The notes: generated by a model from the sequence alone, not told the origin. Positions 24,903 through 34,779 are shown, counted from the stretch's first letter. The stretch: 64,000 nucleotides of DNA from Lachnospiraceae bacterium (GCA_015057035.1 SVFC01000008.1:1-64000), one strand, 5' to 3'. A program made the numbers and translations.

Positions 24903-27197
24903 TTACGCAATTCGGTCAAACTTTAAGATTACTTTGAATAAATCTCCATCGATATCCAGCTTCATAGTTCCGTTCATAAGCTCAGTCAAACTCTGCGCAA
25001 TAGACAAACCTAATCCACTACCTTCTGTATGTCTGGAACTATCGCCACGGACAAATCTCTGCATTAATTGGTCACTTGGTATGTTAAGTGCTGTTTTTGA
25101 GATATTTTTAAATACAATCTGTACCTTGTCGCCCTGTTCCTCTAAGGACACATACACTCTAGTATTCTCCTGAGAATACTTGCATACATTGTTCATCAGG
25201 TTATCCAGCACTCGCCAGATATGCCTTCCATCTGCCATTATTTTTACTGGTTCTTCTGGCTTACTTACCACAGCCTCCAAACCACTTGCAGCCAACTTAT
25301 CTTCAAACTCACCTACCACCTGGGTCAAAAGAACTCCCATATCGCATTCTTCCAGATTCACTTCCAGATTACCAGTGGAAGCCTTTGATGCTTCCATTAA
25401 ATCCTCAATCAGTTTTTTCAAACGAGCTGATTGACGGTCAAGTACATCTACGTATTCGATCATAGTGGAATCTGTAATTTCTTCTTTTTTGATTAAGTCC
25501 ACATAATTAATGATAGATGTGAGAGGCGTCTTAATATCATGTGACACGTTAGTAATAAGCTCTGTTTTAAAGCGCTCGCTCTTCATCTGATCCTCTACTG
25601 CAATGGCAATGCCATCACTTACCTGATTGATATCATCTGCATGCTCCTTAAAATCCCATAGCATATGAGATGTATCAATTGGATGGATGAAATCTCCCGC
25701 AGCAACTCTCTTGGCACCTTCTTTCAGCGCCTTCATCTGAACCAGCACATATAAAACTGCTACCAACTCAATTCCTTTGCCAAGAAGGAACCAGCCCATA
25801 ATTGCTCCTATAGAATGTTGATTCATAATTAAAACAAATGCTTCCACAAGAGAAATTCCAAATAGAGCTATGACACCCTTCCAGAACAAAGACATATGTT
25901 CACGAGCAATCTCACACAGGAAAATCATTGGACGGCTTATGTAATACAACTCACTATAGCGGAAGATGCTCTTTGTTTTTATTCTCGTAATAACATTGCT
26001 CACATATACAAAGAACACGAACAAAAACAAACTTGCGATTAGCAACATCGGTATTACATATCCCTGTACTGTAATTGGCCATTTTTCCTGATATATAAAC
26101 AGTTCGTTATATACCCCTATCAGACAAACAACTCCAACTTCTACAAGAACAACCATACCTGTAAATAATGCAATCGGTATTTTATGGAAAAAGCGTAATT
26201 TTTCCTTTTCTTCCGGGGCGGACACTGCCAAAAGCACTAAGCCAACCACAATTCCCAATAATGAGAAGCAAAGCACCATCGGCACATAATTTTCCAATTG
26301 GTAAAGCTTATCAACAAGTGTTTCATATTCCAAAAACAAATCTTTCTTTTCCAGTGGTTGTGCAAGGGCCATCCGCACACGATAGGAGGTAACCTTATCA
26401 CTAACATAATACACATGATAAGAATTTACATAGTAATTCATCGTACAGAGTTGCTCTTGAATCGTGGTATTATCTGAAATAATTTGAACACTACTTCCTA
26501 GATAAGCTTCTGTAATTCCCATTTTCTTGTCTGCAATTCTTACCCATTCCCACTCTCGATATTCTGTAGGATCCAAAGTTTTACCATAATAACTATTATA
26601 ATAAATTTCCACTCCATCCCTTACGGTTAAGCCATAGTCGTAAGACACCCCATTATGGGAAACATATAGATAATCCACCTTAAAATATCCAACCGCTGTA
26701 TGATAATAGAACAATCCCGTGTTTACATCAAAGGCATAACCATCAATCGGGGTTGGAACCATCAAATCCGACACAGAGGTCTGATACCCAGAATTCAACG
26801 CCTGCAAAAGTGATTTTGTACTATATCTTTTTTCACTACTGGCATAGACATTCTTCAACTCAAAAGTTGCTACTACACCTTCCGGCATATTAGAAAAGCT
26901 CTTTGTTACAACTGGTTCTTCTGATGCATTCGACAAATACTCTAGCTTTTCAATCGTCATATAGAGGTTGGTATTCTGCAGATACTCCTTTTCTTCCAAT
27001 AGATGTAAGTAATCTACACCATAAAGTGCATAGCTTTGCATGATTTTGTTATATCCTGCCTCTAACACCCTATCTTTTTCCGGTTCTTCTGCAAAATAGA
27101 GCGTACCCACAGCGCCTGCCATAAGCCCTAAAATCGACAACACGCACAATAAACAGGCAAGAAATCTCACCCAAATATTTTGTATGTATTTTTTCAT
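24903..27197 (-). CDS. Membrane sensor histidine kinase
   Basis: A 764-residue kinase. A first helix (about 11-34) precedes a roughly 275-residue extracellular domain (to about 310), followed by several membrane helices between about 312 and 480. A linker helix leads to the dimerisation box NVSHDIKTPLTSIINYV (His at about 551), and the ATP-binding domain carries the N box (NLMNNVCKYS) and G2 box (EGSGLGLSIAQSL). The G1 box is weak (degenerate around RHIWRV). It phosphorylates the response regulator encoded three bases upstream. The large extracellular domain points to an outside signal; its ligand is unknown. One terminator serves both genes. Confidence 0.88.
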   Translation of the reverse strand: MKKYIQNIWVRFLACLLCVLSILGLMAGAVGTLYFAEEPEKDRVLEAGYNKIMQSYALYGVDYLHLLEEKEYLQNTNLYMTIEKLEYLSNASEEPVVTKSFSNMPEGVVATFELKNVYASSEKRYSTKSLLQALNSGYQTSVSDLMVPTPIDGYAFDVNTGLFYYHTAVGYFKVDYLYVSHNGVSYDYGLTVRDGVEIYYNSYYGKTLDPTEYREWEWVRIADKKMGITEAYLGSSVQIISDNTTIQEQLCTMNYYVNSYHVYYVSDKVTSYRVRMALAQPLEKKDLFLEYETLVDKLYQLENYVPMVLCFSLLGIVVGLVLLAVSAPEEKEKLRFFHKIPIALFTGMVVLVEVGVVCLIGVYNELFIYQEKWPITVQGYVIPMLLIASLFLFVFFVYVSNVITRIKTKSIFRYSELYYISRPMIFLCEIAREHMSLFWKGVIALFGISLVEAFVLIMNQHSIGAIMGWFLLGKGIELVAVLYVLVQMKALKEGAKRVAAGDFIHPIDTSHMLWDFKEHADDINQVSDGIAIAVEDQMKSERFKTELITNVSHDIKTPLTSIINYVDLIKKEEITDSTMIEYVDVLDRQSARLKKLIEDLMEASKASTGNLEVNLEECDMGVLLTQVVGEFEDKLAASGLEAVVSKPEEPVKIMADGRHIWRVLDNLMNNVCKYSQENTRVYVSLEEQGDKVQIVFKNISKTALNIPSDQLMQRFVRGDSSRHTEGSGLGLSIAQSLTELMNGTMKLDIDGDLFKVILKFDRIA

Positions 27198-27200
27198 TCT

Positions 27201-27890
27201 TTATTCACCTTCCATCTTGTACCCACGGCCCCAAACCACCTTTAGGAATCGAGGCTCCTGAGGATTCACTTCAATCTTCTCTCTGAGATGACGAATATGT
27301 ACTGCTACTGTATTTTCTGTACCGTAAGGATTATCCTTCCACACCCTCTCATAGATTTCATTTGGCGAAAATACCTGACCTGGATGGTCCATAAGAAGTT
27401 TTAAAATATCATATTCTGTACGGGTAAGATTCACTTTTTCTCCATCCAGCGTTACTTCCTTAGCCTTATCATCTATCTCGATGCCGCCCATACGGGATTT
27501 TGCCGTATCCTTTGCTCCACTTCCAAGCATCATATAACGACGAAGCTGGGATTTTACCCTTGCCTGAAGTTCCACAGGATTGAATGGCTTGGTAATATAA
27601 TCATCCGCACCCACCGTAAGACCTAAAACCTTGTCCGTGTCCTCACTTTTGGCTGTTAACAAAATCACTGGAACATTGGAGATTTCACGAATCTGAACCA
27701 TTGCCTGAATCCCATCCAGCACAGGCATCATAATATCCATAAGCACCAGATGAATCTCCTGTTTTTCCACGATATCTACCGCTTCTTTTCCATTGTAAGC
27801 TTCAATTACATTATGCCCTTCACTGGTGAGATAAATCTTCAAAGCAGATACAATATCCTTTTCATCATCACATACTAATACATTGTACAT
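27201..27890 (-). CDS. OmpR/PhoB-family response regulator
   Basis: A 229-residue regulator. The receiver domain has the acidic pocket D8/D9, the phospho-acceptor D52 (LVLMDIMMP), T79 and K101 (ITKPFNP). The C-terminal winged helix (LTRTEYDILKLLMDHPGQVFS, ENTVAVHIRHLREKI, VVWGRGYKM) binds DNA. It is the first gene of a two-gene operon with the histidine kinase. A terminator of the preceding gene lies 39 bases upstream of its start. Confidence 0.94.
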   Translation of the reverse strand: MYNVLVCDDEKDIVSALKIYLTSEGHNVIEAYNGKEAVDIVEKQEIHLVLMDIMMPVLDGIQAMVQIREISNVPVILLTAKSEDTDKVLGLTVGADDYITKPFNPVELQARVKSQLRRYMMLGSGAKDTAKSRMGGIEIDDKAKEVTLDGEKVNLTRTEYDILKLLMDHPGQVFSPNEIYERVWKDNPYGTENTVAVHIRHLREKIEVNPQEPRFLKVVWGRGYKMEGE

Positions 27891-27928
27891 ATCTTTCCTC
27901 CGGAGTTCTTTTCCCTACAAAAGAGAAA

Positions 27929-27962
27929 ACGCTACAATAGCTTTATGGTTCTATTGTAGCGT
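27929..27962 (-). terminator. Terminator after the TPR-GGDEF gene
   Basis: On the minus strand ACGCTACAATAG pairs with CTATTGTAGCGT (12 bp), followed by TTTTCTCTTTTG. It separates the GGDEF gene from the two-component system. Confidence 0.75.
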
Positions 27963-28015
27963 ATAAAACATTAATATCCAATGCCCTAACTCATTAAGAT
28001 TTTATGAAGATAGGG

Positions 28016-29647
28016 CTAACAACTCATTACGATCTCTTCCTCGATTTCTTTTAAGTTGCCGACGCAATAGTTGTTTCTCTGCTTTTTCTTAACACGATAT
28101 AACATATCGTCCGCAGCATGTAAGTAGTCCCACATACGATTGCCCTTCTTAGGAACATCCCAACAAAGGCCCTGTGAAATGGTTACTACCTTCGCTACCT
28201 TTGACTTCTCAAACGGAATGGCTTCTGCCATTACCTTCTGACGAAGTTCCTCTGCATATGCAATCGCCTGTTCTTTGGTAATATCTGCATAAATGAGCAT
28301 AAACTCATCACCACCATAACGGGCAACAAACGCATCGTGTTCTTTTTCCATAGTTTTCAGCACATTTGCAACACGAACGAGACATTCATCTCCCATCTGA
28401 TGTCCATAGGTATCATTGAAACCTTTGAAATCATCAATATCTAAGATTTCTACCACAAGAGATATATTACTTTCCAGACACTGCTCAAAAATCTCTTCAC
28501 TATAATCATTCAGACGAAGTCTGTTACTAAGCTGGGTTAATGGATCTGTTTCCGAACGCGCTAGCAGAATCTGGTTTTCCTTCACCATCTCTTTATTCTC
28601 GCGCTGTACTTTTTCCAGATTCTTTTTCAAAGTCAGCACATTATTCATCATTGTTCTAGTCTCAACTTCGGAACGCTCTGATAATTCGTAATATAAGCTT
28701 GCCGCCTGAAGATAATCTGCCGCTTTGCCATATTTACGGTAATATTTGATTTTTAAACTAATGAGTTTTAGATGCAGATTTGTAAAATCTAAATTCTTAA
28801 TCAATGGTTCCAGCGTTTCAATAATATGCCAGAATTCTTCCTGTTTATTTCTATCCAGAAGCACCTTGCAGTAATCAAAATAATCATCAAAGGTATCCAT
28901 AACCGGGACATTTGTGCTTGTTGCTTTATGTATGCGAGCGATGTTTTCCTCGCATTTTTCATCATCGCCCACGATATGATAATACATTGCTTCTGCACAA
29001 AGCACTGTACCCATAAGATAACTATCATCTGGAAGTTCATATTCCGAATGGATTGCATCAAAACATCGTTTCGCTTCTGTCAGTCGACCACAACAAAGGT
29101 TTGCTTTGGCAAGATTCTGATACAACGCCAACATATAATCCTGATATCGTTCCGAATCTTGATGCTTCGCAAAATACTCATAAACCGGCGTTAAAACCTC
29201 TACTGCTTCTTCATATCTGCCACAAATAATATTCAGCGCGCCTACGTTAATCGCAATTGTATTGGCAAACGTTTCATTTCCAGCCTTTTTGCTGTACTCC
29301 ATGGCATTCATATAATAGTCTGCCGCAATTACCGCATTGCCTCGGTTCATTGATGTAATTCCAAGGAAATTATAACAGCGGGACATCATATCCCATTCTT
29401 CCACTTTACTTAAATAAGCCAAAGCACTGGTAACCGCTTCGAAAAAATGACTTCCGTCATTTAATACATAGTAGACAACACCACAATAGTAATAACCAAA
29501 CGCAATCAAACTGTCATCTTTGATTTTATTACCATATTCTATTACATCATTACAGAGTTTCAAGGTAAGTTCTGCGTCCTGCATACAGTTTTCCTGTATG
29601 GTTTCCATCCAGGACTGAACATATTCATTGTATTTTGTTTTGTCCAT
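28016..29647 (-). CDS. TPR-repeat diguanylate cyclase (GGDEF)
   Basis: A 543-residue protein. About 1-330 consist of helical TPR-like repeats (LNDGSHFFEAVTSALAYLSKVEEWDMMSRC and similar, with YYxxG patterns), then a coiled linker (KKNLEKVQRENKEMVKENQ), then a GGDEF domain from about 375. The active loop is RYGGDEFML (about 441-449), with DPLTQLSNR at the domain start. All catalytic residues are present, so it should make c-di-GMP. The position of the inhibitory RxxD site reads KEHD, so product feedback may be weak. No membrane segment or other sensor domain is seen. A strong AAGGAGGAGG site precedes it. Confidence 0.88.
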   Translation of the reverse strand: MDKTKYNEYVQSWMETIQENCMQDAELTLKLCNDVIEYGNKIKDDSLIAFGYYYCGVVYYVLNDGSHFFEAVTSALAYLSKVEEWDMMSRCYNFLGITSMNRGNAVIAADYYMNAMEYSKKAGNETFANTIAINVGALNIICGRYEEAVEVLTPVYEYFAKHQDSERYQDYMLALYQNLAKANLCCGRLTEAKRCFDAIHSEYELPDDSYLMGTVLCAEAMYYHIVGDDEKCEENIARIHKATSTNVPVMDTFDDYFDYCKVLLDRNKQEEFWHIIETLEPLIKNLDFTNLHLKLISLKIKYYRKYGKAADYLQAASLYYELSERSEVETRTMMNNVLTLKKNLEKVQRENKEMVKENQILLARSETDPLTQLSNRLRLNDYSEEIFEQCLESNISLVVEILDIDDFKGFNDTYGHQMGDECLVRVANVLKTMEKEHDAFVARYGGDEFMLIYADITKEQAIAYAEELRQKVMAEAIPFEKSKVAKVVTISQGLCWDVPKKGNRMWDYLHAADDMLYRVKKKQRNNYCVGNLKEIEEEIVMSC

Positions 29648-29674
29648 AACTTACCTCCTCCTTCTTAAATAATG

Positions 29675-30406
29675 TTATTCTTCAAGAAGTTCCTCTGGAT
29701 CCATCGGAACTCCATCTTTTAACATCTGAAAATAGACACATGGTCCTTCTATCGCATAATACTTGGTTGGTTCACTAACATATCCGATTACCTGTCCGGA
29801 TTCCACCATATCTCCAACCTTAAAATTCAATTCTTTTAATTGACCATAAACAGCTGTATAGCCATCGCCCAAATCCTGGGTTACCGTACAGCCAGTTTCT
29901 TCATTTGTTTCGATACTAATAATTTTTCCTTTTGCTACAATATATACTTTGTCATTTACATCTCCGCCAATTACCATAGCTGGATGATACTGATACTGCT
30001 GTAACGTTGGAAAATACACAGTTCCATCCATACTATAATCTAAGAGCGTTGGTCCCTGCAAAGGCCACACCAAGCCCCTTTCTGGCTGAAAATGAAGCAC
30101 TTCCTGCGTCACATTGCCTACAGGCGCATCTTCCTCCGGCTTCTCGCCTTCCTGTGGCTCATTTTCTGCCACCTGACTATCATCTACGTTAGGCTCCATT
30201 TCGCTTTCTGTATTTTGAGAATCATCTCCCACGGCCACCTGGCTATTACCTTCCATATCATCCTGAGAATCCTGTGTGCTTTCTACAACAGGAGTTTTTC
30301 CCTCCTGTGCCTTCTTTTGTGACTGGTCATAGGCATACATACCCGCAAAACCAACTGCGCCTACCAAAACACATGCAATGGCGGCAATATATTGATACTT
30401 TTTCAT
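29675..30406 (-). CDS. Membrane-anchored LytM/M23-like protein, catalytically degenerate (SpoIIQ-like)
   Basis: A 243-residue protein with one N-terminal helix (about 7-24), a Gln/Glu/Asp-rich linker to about 100, and a LytM fold (KIISIETNEETGCTVTQDL, YGQLKELNFKVGDMVESGQVIGYV). The zinc ligands of M23 endopeptidases are not kept: the final HxH motif reads CVYFQ. It may therefore bind peptidoglycan or a partner without cutting, as SpoIIQ does in Bacillus engulfment. I chose the ATG at 30406, nine bases after GGAGG; an ATG nine bases earlier has no room for the site. It probably shares a transcript with the GGDEF gene (27-base gap). Confidence 0.7.
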   Translation of the reverse strand: MKKYQYIAAIACVLVGAVGFAGMYAYDQSQKKAQEGKTPVVESTQDSQDDMEGNSQVAVGDDSQNTESEMEPNVDDSQVAENEPQEGEKPEEDAPVGNVTQEVLHFQPERGLVWPLQGPTLLDYSMDGTVYFPTLQQYQYHPAMVIGGDVNDKVYIVAKGKIISIETNEETGCTVTQDLGDGYTAVYGQLKELNFKVGDMVESGQVIGYVSEPTKYYAIEGPCVYFQMLKDGVPMDPEELLEE

Positions 30407-30481
30407 ATGGCACATCCTCCGTCATCAAATTTTCTTTGATAACAGTATTTGCGCCCTTTTATTTTTTATACAAAGAAACCT

Positions 30482-31348
30482 TTATAAATATTTTCCAACA
30501 ATATTGCTAAGTTTTGCAAATTGTTCCAGAGATAATGCCTCTCCACGAATGGTAGCTGGAACCCCCAATTCTTCAATGCATTTCTGAATGGTTTCTTTAT
30601 CTAAATGAAGGCCCTGGAAATTATTTAATCCATTCGCCAACGTTTTTCTTCTTTGATTAAAGGAAGCTCGAATCAACTGGAACATTAATTGTTCATTTTC
30701 TACCTGCACTGGTGGCTGGGCATGTCTCTCTAAACGGATCACCGCACTTCCCACCTTTGGTTGTGGCATAAAACAACTTGGTGGAACATTCAATACAATC
30801 TTAGGATTTGCATAGTACTGTACTGCCAGAGAAAGGGCACCATATTCCTTACTTCCTGGGCCTTCCTGCATACGGTCCGCCACTTCCTTCTGCACCATAA
30901 TGGTGATACTGTCAATTGGTACATGGCTTTCAAAAAGTCCCATAATGATTGGAGTTGTAATATAATATGGAAGATTTGCCACAACTTTAATTGGCTTTCC
31001 ATGATTTCTCTCTTCTGCCAAAGCCTTAATGTCAACCTTTAAGATATCTTCATTAATGACTTCCACATTATCATATGCACTTAAGGTATCTGCTAGAATT
31101 GGAATTAAATTCTTGTCAATCTCCACTGCCACCACTTCTCTTGCTGACTCGCAGAGATACTGTGTCATGGTTCCAATTCCCGGTCCAATTTCCAATACAA
31201 AGTCGTCCTTGGTAATCTGGGCAGCATCAATGATTCCTTCCAGGATTCTGGTATCAATCAAAAAGTTCTGTCCAAATTTCTTTTGAAAATTAAAACCGTA
31301 TTTTTGTAAAACTTCTATGGTATTCTTTGGATTTCCAAGTGTTGCCAT
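30482..31348 (-). CDS. rsmA: 16S rRNA dimethyladenosine transferase
   Basis: A 288-residue methyltransferase that dimethylates two adenines at the 3' end of 16S rRNA. The SAM loop LEIGPGIGTMTQYL, the catalytic NLPYYITTPII, and KVGSAVIRL and FNQRRKTLANGL near the C-terminus are standard. It lies downstream of tatD in the metG operon, a common arrangement in Firmicutes (metG-tatD-rsmA). Confidence 0.95.
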   Translation of the reverse strand: MATLGNPKNTIEVLQKYGFNFQKKFGQNFLIDTRILEGIIDAAQITKDDFVLEIGPGIGTMTQYLCESAREVVAVEIDKNLIPILADTLSAYDNVEVINEDILKVDIKALAEERNHGKPIKVVANLPYYITTPIIMGLFESHVPIDSITIMVQKEVADRMQEGPGSKEYGALSLAVQYYANPKIVLNVPPSCFMPQPKVGSAVIRLERHAQPPVQVENEQLMFQLIRASFNQRRKTLANGLNNFQGLHLDKETIQKCIEELGVPATIRGEALSLEQFAKLSNIVGKYL

Positions 31349-31397
31349 ATGTTCCTCTCTTCTTATCTTCTAATTATCCCTCGTTTATGGTTGTAAC

Positions 31398-32174
31398 CTA
31401 CTTCACCTTAGAAAAAAGTGTACGTGCATTATTTTCTGTAACTCGCTCTACTTCTTCTATGGAAACACCCTTAATTTCTGCAATTCTTTCTACTACATAA
31501 GGCAAATATAAAGAACTGTTTCTTTTTCCACGATATGGCTCTGGCGCCATATAAGGACAGTCTGTTTCCAGCAAAATGCGTGTGAGCGGAATCGCCTCGA
31601 CTGTTTCTATCAATTTCTTAGCGTTTTTAAAGGTCACTACCCCTCCAACGCCAATGTAATATCCCATTTTAATAAATTCCAAGGCCATCTCCTTAGAATA
31701 GGAATAGCAATGAATCACTCCTGGAATTTCTTCTGCGTGATGCTCTTTCATCACCTGCATGGTGTCAGCTGCTGCATCTCTGGAATGTACGATAATTGGT
31801 AAGCCTGTTTCTCTTGCCAGCTCAATCTGACGGCCAAACCAGTATCTCTGCCGCTCCTGCACTTCTGGCTCTTTGTCCCAGTAGTAATCCAGTCCGATTT
31901 CGCCAATGGCTACTGTTTTTTCCCATGATGCCTGCTCTCTCATCCAATCGAAAAAAACTTCGTCCAGTTCATCAATTTCACTTGGATGCACTCCAACGGC
32001 TGCATATACATGCTCGTACTTTTTAGCAAGTTCTACTGTATCTCTGGTTGATTCCACCGACGCACCACTATTGATAACTATGCCAATGCCCGCTTCGGGA
32101 AGGCTTTTGAGGATCTCATCCCTGTCTTCTGCAAAGCGGTCATCATCATAATGGGCATGTGTTTCAAAAATCAT
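31398..32174 (-). CDS. tatD: TatD-family deoxyribonuclease
   Basis: A 258-residue metal-dependent hydrolase of TIM-barrel fold. Metal ligands are visible in FETHAHYDDDRF (start), GEIGLDYYWD, VHSRDAAADT, GVIHCYSYS, and ETDCPYMAPEPYRGKRN. TatD enzymes degrade damaged DNA or RNA 3' ends. The start overlaps the stop of the Nudix gene by one base (TAATG), so the two are coupled. It lies between the Nudix gene and rsmA in the metG operon. Confidence 0.92.
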   Translation of the reverse strand: MIFETHAHYDDDRFAEDRDEILKSLPEAGIGIVINSGASVESTRDTVELAKKYEHVYAAVGVHPSEIDELDEVFFDWMREQASWEKTVAIGEIGLDYYWDKEPEVQERQRYWFGRQIELARETGLPIIVHSRDAAADTMQVMKEHHAEEIPGVIHCYSYSKEMALEFIKMGYYIGVGGVVTFKNAKKLIETVEAIPLTRILLETDCPYMAPEPYRGKRNSSLYLPYVVERIAEIKGVSIEEVERVTENNARTLFSKVK

Positions 32175-32716
32175 TACATATGCTCCTCTAACATCTCTAA
32201 TTCTGCAATATCAATGCAATGTGGAATCGTACGGTTTCTCACCGCGTCTTTACATTCTTCAAAATCCATCCACATGACACTTTCAATTTCTTCTTCCTGC
32301 AACGTCATGTCGCAGATTTCCATATCTTTCCACAATAAGAAGACCTTTGCAACCTGGTTATCCACATATGGATGACCGTGGAATTCTTTTTGTGCAAAAG
32401 TACGGTGTAATCCACACTCAATCAGTTCCGCTGGGTCTATAACAATGTTTAGTTCTTCCTGGAGCTCTCTTAAACCTGAAGGAATGAAATCTACTCCCGC
32501 AGGAATATGTCCGGCACTGGAAATGTCATAACACCCTGGAAATGAGTCTTTATATTTTGCTCTTTTCTGCAACAAAATCTGAACTCGACCTTCTCGTCTT
32601 CGCACAATCCAGATATGGGTTGTGCGATGACGGGTACCAGTTCTATGTGCATCCGTTCTATCGATGGTTTCCCCTGTTGGGAGACCGTTTTCATCTACGA
32701 TGTCGATAAGTTCCAT
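32174..32716 (-). CDS. Nudix hydrolase with an altered Nudix box
   Basis: A 180-residue Nudix protein of the YfcD/IDI-like branch (ELIDIVDENGLPTGETIDRTDAH at the start, THIWIVRR, ILLQKRAKYKDSFPGCYD). The Nudix box reads AGHIPAGVDFIPSGLRELQE and continues ELNI: the catalytic REUxEE core is kept, but the first Glu of the G-x5-E motif is Val. It may therefore have changed substrate or reduced activity. It sits 38 bases after metG and is coupled to tatD. Confidence 0.82.
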   Translation of the reverse strand: MELIDIVDENGLPTGETIDRTDAHRTGTRHRTTHIWIVRRREGRVQILLQKRAKYKDSFPGCYDISSAGHIPAGVDFIPSGLRELQEELNIVIDPAELIECGLHRTFAQKEFHGHPYVDNQVAKVFLLWKDMEICDMTLQEEEIESVMWMDFEECKDAVRNRTIPHCIDIAELEMLEEHM

Positions 32717-32754
32717 TTGTTATCCTCCAAACATGGAATGCGAAGCATCCCATA

Positions 32755-34752
32755 TTAACAGATTTCTGCTCCACTTGGCATTGGTTTTTCCGGTGTCATA
32801 AGTGCAAGGTTGCCTTCTGCATCCTCAGCACAGAGAAGCATACCTTCTGATACTACACCTGCGAGTTTTGCTGGTTTTAAGTTTACTAATACCATCACTT
32901 TTTTACCAACCATCTCTTCTGGCGTATAATCTTTGCGAATTCCAGATACAATCTGTTTTACCTGGCTTCCAATCTTAACCTGTGAGCAAAGAAGTTTTTT
33001 CGATTTTTCTACTGCTTCACAAGCGATGATTTCGCCTACCTGAAATTGCATCTTCATAAAATCATCATACTCGATTTCTGCTTTTGCTTCAATGTCAATT
33101 ACTGGTTCTTCCACTTTTTCGGCTTCTTCTGTTGCTCCACCATTCAAACGTGCCTGTTCAGCTTCGTATTCTGCCTTCTGAGCCGCCTGAATTGCTTCCA
33201 CCTTAGGAAGTACTTCCTTGGCATCTAAACGAGCGAAAAGGATTTCTGGAGTTTCTGTAACCTTTTTGCCACTTTCATATAAACCGAATTTATCTAATTC
33301 ATCTAAGCCACGAAGTTCTGTGTTAAGCTGAGCCACGATTCTTTCTGCTGTGCTTGGCAGGAAGCTGTGAAGCAAGCTTGCGCCAATGGTAATAGCCTCT
33401 GTTAAGTTATAAAGAACTTCTGCAAGACGTTCCTGCTGTGCTTCGTCTTTTGCTAATGCCCATGGCATTGTTTCATCAATGTATTTGTTACAACGACGGA
33501 ATACTGCAAAACACTCTGAAATGGCATCTGCTACACGAAGCTTATCCATTTTTTCTGCAACACGTGCCTGTGCGCCAGTTACAACCGCCTTAAGGTCTGC
33601 GTCAACTTCGTCAGTAACACCTGTAGAACGCACTACGCCACCAAAGTATTTATTGGTCATAGAAATCGTTCTGTTTACAAGGTTTCCAAGAATGTTTGCA
33701 AGGTCTGAATTGAAACGTTCAATTACTAAATCCCAGGTAATTACACCATCGTTTTCAAATGGCATTTCGTGAAGTACGAAGTAACGGGTTGCATCAACAC
33801 CGAATAAATCTACCATATCGTCGGCATAGATTACGTTACCCTTAGACTTACTCATCTTATCTCCACCCTGAAGTAACCATGGATGACCAAATACCTGTTT
33901 TGGAAGTGGAAGATCCAATGCCATTAAGAAGATTGGCCAGTAAATCGTATGGAAACGAACGATGTCTTTTCCGATTAAGTGAAGGTCTGCTGGCCAGTTC
34001 TTTGCGAACATTTCGTTAGAACCGTCTGGGTCATAACCAATCTTGGTGATGTAGTTAGTAAGAGCATCCAGCCATACATATACTACGTGTTTTGGATCGA
34101 AGTCTACCTGTACTCCCCATGTAAAGGAGGTACGGGAAACACAGAGATCCTGCAAGCCTGGAAGTAAGAAGTTGTTCATCATTTCGTTCTTACGGCTCAC
34201 TGGCTGAATAAAGTCTGGATGTGTATTAATATGCTCAATTAACTTATCTGCATACTTGCTCATTTTGAAAAAGTACGCTTCTTCTTTGGCTGGCTTTACA
34301 TCACGGCCACAGTCTGGACATTTTCCATCAACTAACTGTGATTCTGTCCAGAAAGACTCACATGGAGTACAGTAAAGTCCTTCATAAGAGCTCTTATAGA
34401 TGTCACCCTTGTCATATAATTTTTTGAAGATTTTCTTAACACATGCTTCGTGGTCGTCATCTGTTGTACGAACGAAGCTGTCATAAGAAGAATCTACTAA
34501 ATCCCAGATATTTTTTACGGTTCCAGCTACTTCGTCTACGAACTGCTTTGGTGTGATTCCAGCAGCCTCAGCCTTTTCCTGAATCTTCTGACCATGTTCG
34601 TCGGTTCCTGTCTGGAACCACACATCATAGCCTTCCGCTCTCTTATATCTTGCGATTGCGTCAGCTAAGATGATTTCATAAGTATTACCGATATGTGGTT
34701 TGCCTGAAGTATAGGCAATTGCTGTAGTAATATAATATTTTCCTTTGCTCAT
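32755..34752 (-). CDS. metG: Methionyl-tRNA synthetase
   Basis: A 665-residue class I synthetase. The ATP-binding HIGH-type motif is HIGN (20-23), the zinc module is YCTPCESFW...CPDCGRD near 130-150, the second ATP motif is KMSKS (near 300), and the C-terminal about 110 residues form a tRNA-binding Trbp111 domain (DFMKMQFQVGEI...KLAGVVSEGMLLCAED). A Glu/Ala-rich linker (about 510-550) joins the parts. I chose the ATG at 34752 because GAGAGG precedes it; the frame open further upstream lies in the T-box leader. It is the first gene of metG-nudix-tatD-rsmA and is controlled by that leader. Confidence 0.96.
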   Translation of the reverse strand: MSKGKYYITTAIAYTSGKPHIGNTYEIILADAIARYKRAEGYDVWFQTGTDEHGQKIQEKAEAAGITPKQFVDEVAGTVKNIWDLVDSSYDSFVRTTDDDHEACVKKIFKKLYDKGDIYKSSYEGLYCTPCESFWTESQLVDGKCPDCGRDVKPAKEEAYFFKMSKYADKLIEHINTHPDFIQPVSRKNEMMNNFLLPGLQDLCVSRTSFTWGVQVDFDPKHVVYVWLDALTNYITKIGYDPDGSNEMFAKNWPADLHLIGKDIVRFHTIYWPIFLMALDLPLPKQVFGHPWLLQGGDKMSKSKGNVIYADDMVDLFGVDATRYFVLHEMPFENDGVITWDLVIERFNSDLANILGNLVNRTISMTNKYFGGVVRSTGVTDEVDADLKAVVTGAQARVAEKMDKLRVADAISECFAVFRRCNKYIDETMPWALAKDEAQQERLAEVLYNLTEAITIGASLLHSFLPSTAERIVAQLNTELRGLDELDKFGLYESGKKVTETPEILFARLDAKEVLPKVEAIQAAQKAEYEAEQARLNGGATEEAEKVEEPVIDIEAKAEIEYDDFMKMQFQVGEIIACEAVEKSKKLLCSQVKIGSQVKQIVSGIRKDYTPEEMVGKKVMVLVNLKPAKLAGVVSEGMLLCAEDAEGNLALMTPEKPMPSGAEIC

Positions 34753-34779
34753 TTTTGTTTCCTCTCTTTCATATAAAAA

